Below are positions 15,802 through 17,540 of a stretch of 17,540 bases of DNA, one piece after another. The notes beneath the pieces are model-generated. The model was given only the letters and a program-made list of their open reading frames with translations. It had not been told where the DNA came from and ran no database searches. Source of the DNA: an uncultured Clostridia bacterium (lineage in GTDB: Bacteria; Bacillota; Clostridia; Oscillospirales; Acutalibacteraceae); NCBI GenBank assembly GCA_958436475.1, contig CAUBKG010000043.1:1-17540 (forward strand), written 5' to 3'. The position numbers and the translations under genes were made by a program. Each line of letters begins with the position of its first letter. Within the stretch, counting starts at the first letter, position 1.

Positions 15802-17253
15802 ATGTATGATTCCATCCGGCTCGCCGAAAATTTGGATGGCTCGGCCGATGCAATCGTTTCGAGCGGGCAGGGAAGCCTCGCCGGGGCCGCCGACTGCCTG
15901 CGGCAGGAACGGGAGCGGATTTTGAAGGATATTGAAACAAAAGGGGCAGGAAAGAATATCCGCGCCGTTAAAGTGAAGTGCGGGGAAAAGGTGGTGGCGT
16001 CCGTCCCGTTTTCGGTGTTCCGGGAGGAAAAAGAGAAGAAGCGCTATACCATGGCGTATCTGTACGCAGGCTCTGCAGCGCGGCAGATCGAAGCGGCACG
16101 CGCCGCATCCGGCTGCCTTACGGCGGTATCGCCGGGCTTTTTCTCCATTCGGCCGGACGGCGCCCTGCACAGCGACGCGGTCAGCTTGCCGTTTATCCGG
16201 GCCATGCATGGGGAGGGCGTGCGGGTCGTCCCCTTCCTGAGCAACCACTGGAACCGGGAAGCGGGGGAAAAGGCGCTGGAAGAACCGGAGCTGCTGGCGG
16301 ACCACGTGGCCCGCGCCGTGCGGCAGAACCGGCTGGACGGCGTGAATATCGATATTGAAAACCTCACCGAAAAGAGCCGGACGGATTATACGGAGTTTAT
16401 TCGCCTGCTCCGCGCGCGTCTACCGGAGGGCAGCGAGCTTTCGATCGCCGTGGCGGCCAATCCCGAAGGAAAAAACACGGGCTGGCACGGCTCCTATGAT
16501 TACGCGGCGCTGGCACAGCACAGCGACCACCTGCTCCTCATGGCGTATGACGAACATTCCTCCGGCGGAGCCGAGGGGCCGGTGGCGAGCCTCGGCTTTG
16601 TGGAACGTTCGGTGCGCTATGCCGTTTCACAGGTGCCGCCGGAAAAAATCGTGCTGGGGATTCCGCTGTATGGCCGCGTGTGGAGCACCGACGGGCGGTT
16701 TCAGGGCGAAGGCATCGGCCTTATGGAGGCGGAGTCCCTCCTTTCGCGTTACAACGCTATCCCTGTCTGGGAAGAAGAGGCGGCGGCCCCGCGGGCGCAG
16801 GCCGAAATCACACCGGGAAGCCTCCCCATTTTAAACGGCAGGCAGATGACGCCGGGGCATTATACCGTCTGGCTGGAGGATGAACGCTCACTGGAAGCAA
16901 AGGTAAGGGTGATAAGCCGTTACCGGCTCAAAGGAGCGGGCTTTTGGGCACTCGGGCAGGAACCGCCGGATTTCTGGTCAAAATACGCCGCGTGGCTCGC
17001 ATCGCCGGAAGAGGACGGGAAAACGTCCGGGCGGGAGCTCGGGGAAAAGCATCCGGCGCAGTTCGCCAGGGTAACGGGGCGGGAGGAAGTACGCGTCCGC
17101 TCCGGGGGTTCGACCCGCCACCCGGTGCTCCGCCGCCTACCGGGCGGCACACGCGTGGAAATCCTCGGGAAAACGCCGCAGGGCTGGTGCCGCATTCGGC
17201 TGCCGGGCGGAGGAACCGGCTATATCAACGGCCGGTATCTGCGGCAGATATAA
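15802..17253 (+). CDS. Glycoside hydrolase family 18 protein with C-terminal SH3 domain (YaaH/SleL-like)
   Basis: A 483-residue protein. A GH18 barrel spans about 75-385: the catalytic motif DGVNIDIE at 179-186 (E186 as the acid), MAYDEH at 247-252, GIPLYGRVW near 290, and FWALGQ at the barrel end. The first motif Asp is replaced by Asn182, as in YaaH/SleL-type spore cortex N-acetylglucosaminidases. A bacterial SH3 domain occupies about 420-483 (VRVRSGG, GTRVEILGKTPQGWCRI, GYINGRYL). About 70 N-terminal residues match nothing I know, and neither a signal peptide nor LysM repeats are seen. The ATG at 15802 was chosen because GGGAG lies 9 bases upstream; the frame opens at a TTG at 15778. It stands alone between two terminators. 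CATACATA at 15756-15763 faintly resembles a SigE -10, but no -35 was found. A role in spore or wall lysis is inference. Confidence 0.88.
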   Translation: MYDSIRLAENLDGSADAIVSSGQGSLAGAADCLRQERERILKDIETKGAGKNIRAVKVKCGEKVVASVPFSVFREEKEKKRYTMAYLYAGSAARQIEAARAASGCLTAVSPGFFSIRPDGALHSDAVSLPFIRAMHGEGVRVVPFLSNHWNREAGEKALEEPELLADHVARAVRQNRLDGVNIDIENLTEKSRTDYTEFIRLLRARLPEGSELSIAVAANPEGKNTGWHGSYDYAALAQHSDHLLLMAYDEHSSGGAEGPVASLGFVERSVRYAVSQVPPEKIVLGIPLYGRVWSTDGRFQGEGIGLMEAESLLSRYNAIPVWEEEAAAPRAQAEITPGSLPILNGRQMTPGHYTVWLEDERSLEAKVRVISRYRLKGAGFWALGQEPPDFWSKYAAWLASPEEDGKTSGRELGEKHPAQFARVTGREEVRVRSGGSTRHPVLRRLPGGTRVEILGKTPQGWCRIRLPGGGTGYINGRYLRQI

Positions 17254-17263
17254 CATATGGTTC

Positions 17264-17311
17264 CGAGCCCCGCCCCCTGCCCGCATCCGGCTAAGGGGCG
17301 GGGCTCGTTTT
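17264..17311 (+). terminator. Intrinsic terminator after the GH18 gene
   Basis: CGAGCCCCGCCCC (17264-17276) and GGGGCGGGGCTCG (17295-17307) are perfectly complementary over 13 bases with an 18-base loop, followed by four Ts. The stem is very stable, although the T tract is short. It separates the GH18 gene from the tRNA cluster promoter. Confidence 0.9.
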
Positions 17312-17339
17312 CCCTCTGCAAAAACAGGCGAAAAACTGC

Positions 17340-17368
17340 TTGACAGATTCCGGGTTTTATGATAACAT
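17340..17368 (+). promoter_or_regulatory. SigA-type promoter of the tRNA cluster
   Basis: A perfect -35 TTGACA (17340-17345), a 17-base spacer and TAACAT (17363-17368), preceded by TGA to make an extended -10. It lies about 35 bases ahead of tRNA-Thr and should drive the Thr-Tyr tRNA transcript that continues past the window. Confidence 0.8.
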
Positions 17369-17402
17369 AATCTTCGCTGCATCGAGAGCAGTAGTAGGAA
17401 GT

Positions 17403-17478
17403 GCTGGTGTAGCTCAGCTGGTAGAGCAGCTGATTTGTAATCAGCAGGTCGGGGGTTCAAATCCGTCCACCAGCTCCA
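17403..17478 (+). tRNA. tRNA-Thr (anticodon TGT)
   Basis: A 76-base cloverleaf with encoded CCA. The acceptor GCTGGTG pairs with CACCAGC, and the discriminator is T. The D stem is GCTC/GAGC. The anticodon stem is GCTGA/TCAGC around loop TTTGTAA, giving anticodon TGT for ACA (and other ACN) codons. The T stem GGGGG/CCGTC contains a G-T pair and a G-G mismatch in its middle; the TTCAAAT loop is normal. First gene of a tRNA cluster. Confidence 0.96.
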
Positions 17479-17487
17479 ATTTTATAT

Positions 17488-17540
17488 GGGAGAGTTCCCG
17501 AGTGGCCAAAGGGGGCAGACTGTAAATCTGTTGCTTCTAG
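17488..17540 (+). tRNA. tRNA-Tyr (anticodon GTA), 5' part, cut by the window end
   Basis: The 5' part of a class II tRNA. Acceptor strand GGGAGAG is followed by TT, a D arm CCCGAGTGGCCAAAGGGG, and anticodon stem GCAGA/TCTGT around loop CTGTAAA, which gives anticodon GTA. The sequence then enters the long variable arm (TGCTTCTAG) and stops at the window edge. It is 9 bases after tRNA-Thr and in the same transcript. The D arm and anticodon arm resemble E. coli tRNA-Tyr closely. Confidence 0.93.

Overview
The window reads as a chromosomal, housekeeping stretch of a moderately GC-rich Firmicute of the class Clostridia. An Oscillospiraceae or Ruminococcaceae-like gut or anaerobe lineage is my inference. 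The grounds are the gene order maf-mreB-mreC-mreD-PBP2-minD-mgsA, the adjacent hisS-aspS pair, a type III glutamine synthetase, a DacF-type carboxypeptidase, strong AGGAGG-type ribosome binding sites, SigA-like promoters and U-rich intrinsic terminators. I see no insertion sequence, phage gene, CRISPR array or toxin-antitoxin pair.

Layout. Positions 1-1828 lie on the minus strand: the 5' end of a type III glutamine synthetase gene (glnN) with a leader that contains an intrinsic terminator, a tRNA-Pro(GGG) with its own promoter and terminator, and a DacF-like D,D-carboxypeptidase. A divergent 204-base gap follows. From 2033 on, everything is on the plus strand: a metallophosphoesterase; zapA with a large U32-family (RlhA/TrhP-like) protein and dut-maf; the elongasome genes mreB, mreC, mreD and PBP2 behind tandem promoters; a MinD-like ATPase and methylglyoxal synthase closed by a strong terminator; hisS-aspS closed by another; a GH18/SH3 glycoside hydrolase of the spore or cell-wall type; and the start of a tRNA cluster (Thr-TGT, then Tyr-GTA cut by the window end).

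How the genes work together. Much of the window concerns the cell envelope and cell shape: PBP2 with MreBCD forms the side-wall synthesis machine, DacF trims stem peptides, ZapA stabilises the division ring, and the GH18 enzyme probably acts on cortex or wall glycans. Translation and nucleotide hygiene make up the rest: hisS, aspS, three tRNAs, dut, maf and the RNA-modification-type U32 protein.

No unknown multi-gene system is evident. The points most worth a second look are the orphan, tail-less MinD where minC, minE and rodA are normally found; the dyad over its promoter; the Asp-to-Asn changes in methylglyoxal synthase; the attenuator-like glnN leader; and the GH18 protein without a visible signal peptide. 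No stretch longer than about 205 bases lacks a gene. The larger gaps are 102-277, 1829-2032, 6315-6516, 12320-12516, 15651-15801 and 17254-17402, and their contents are given in the feature entries.
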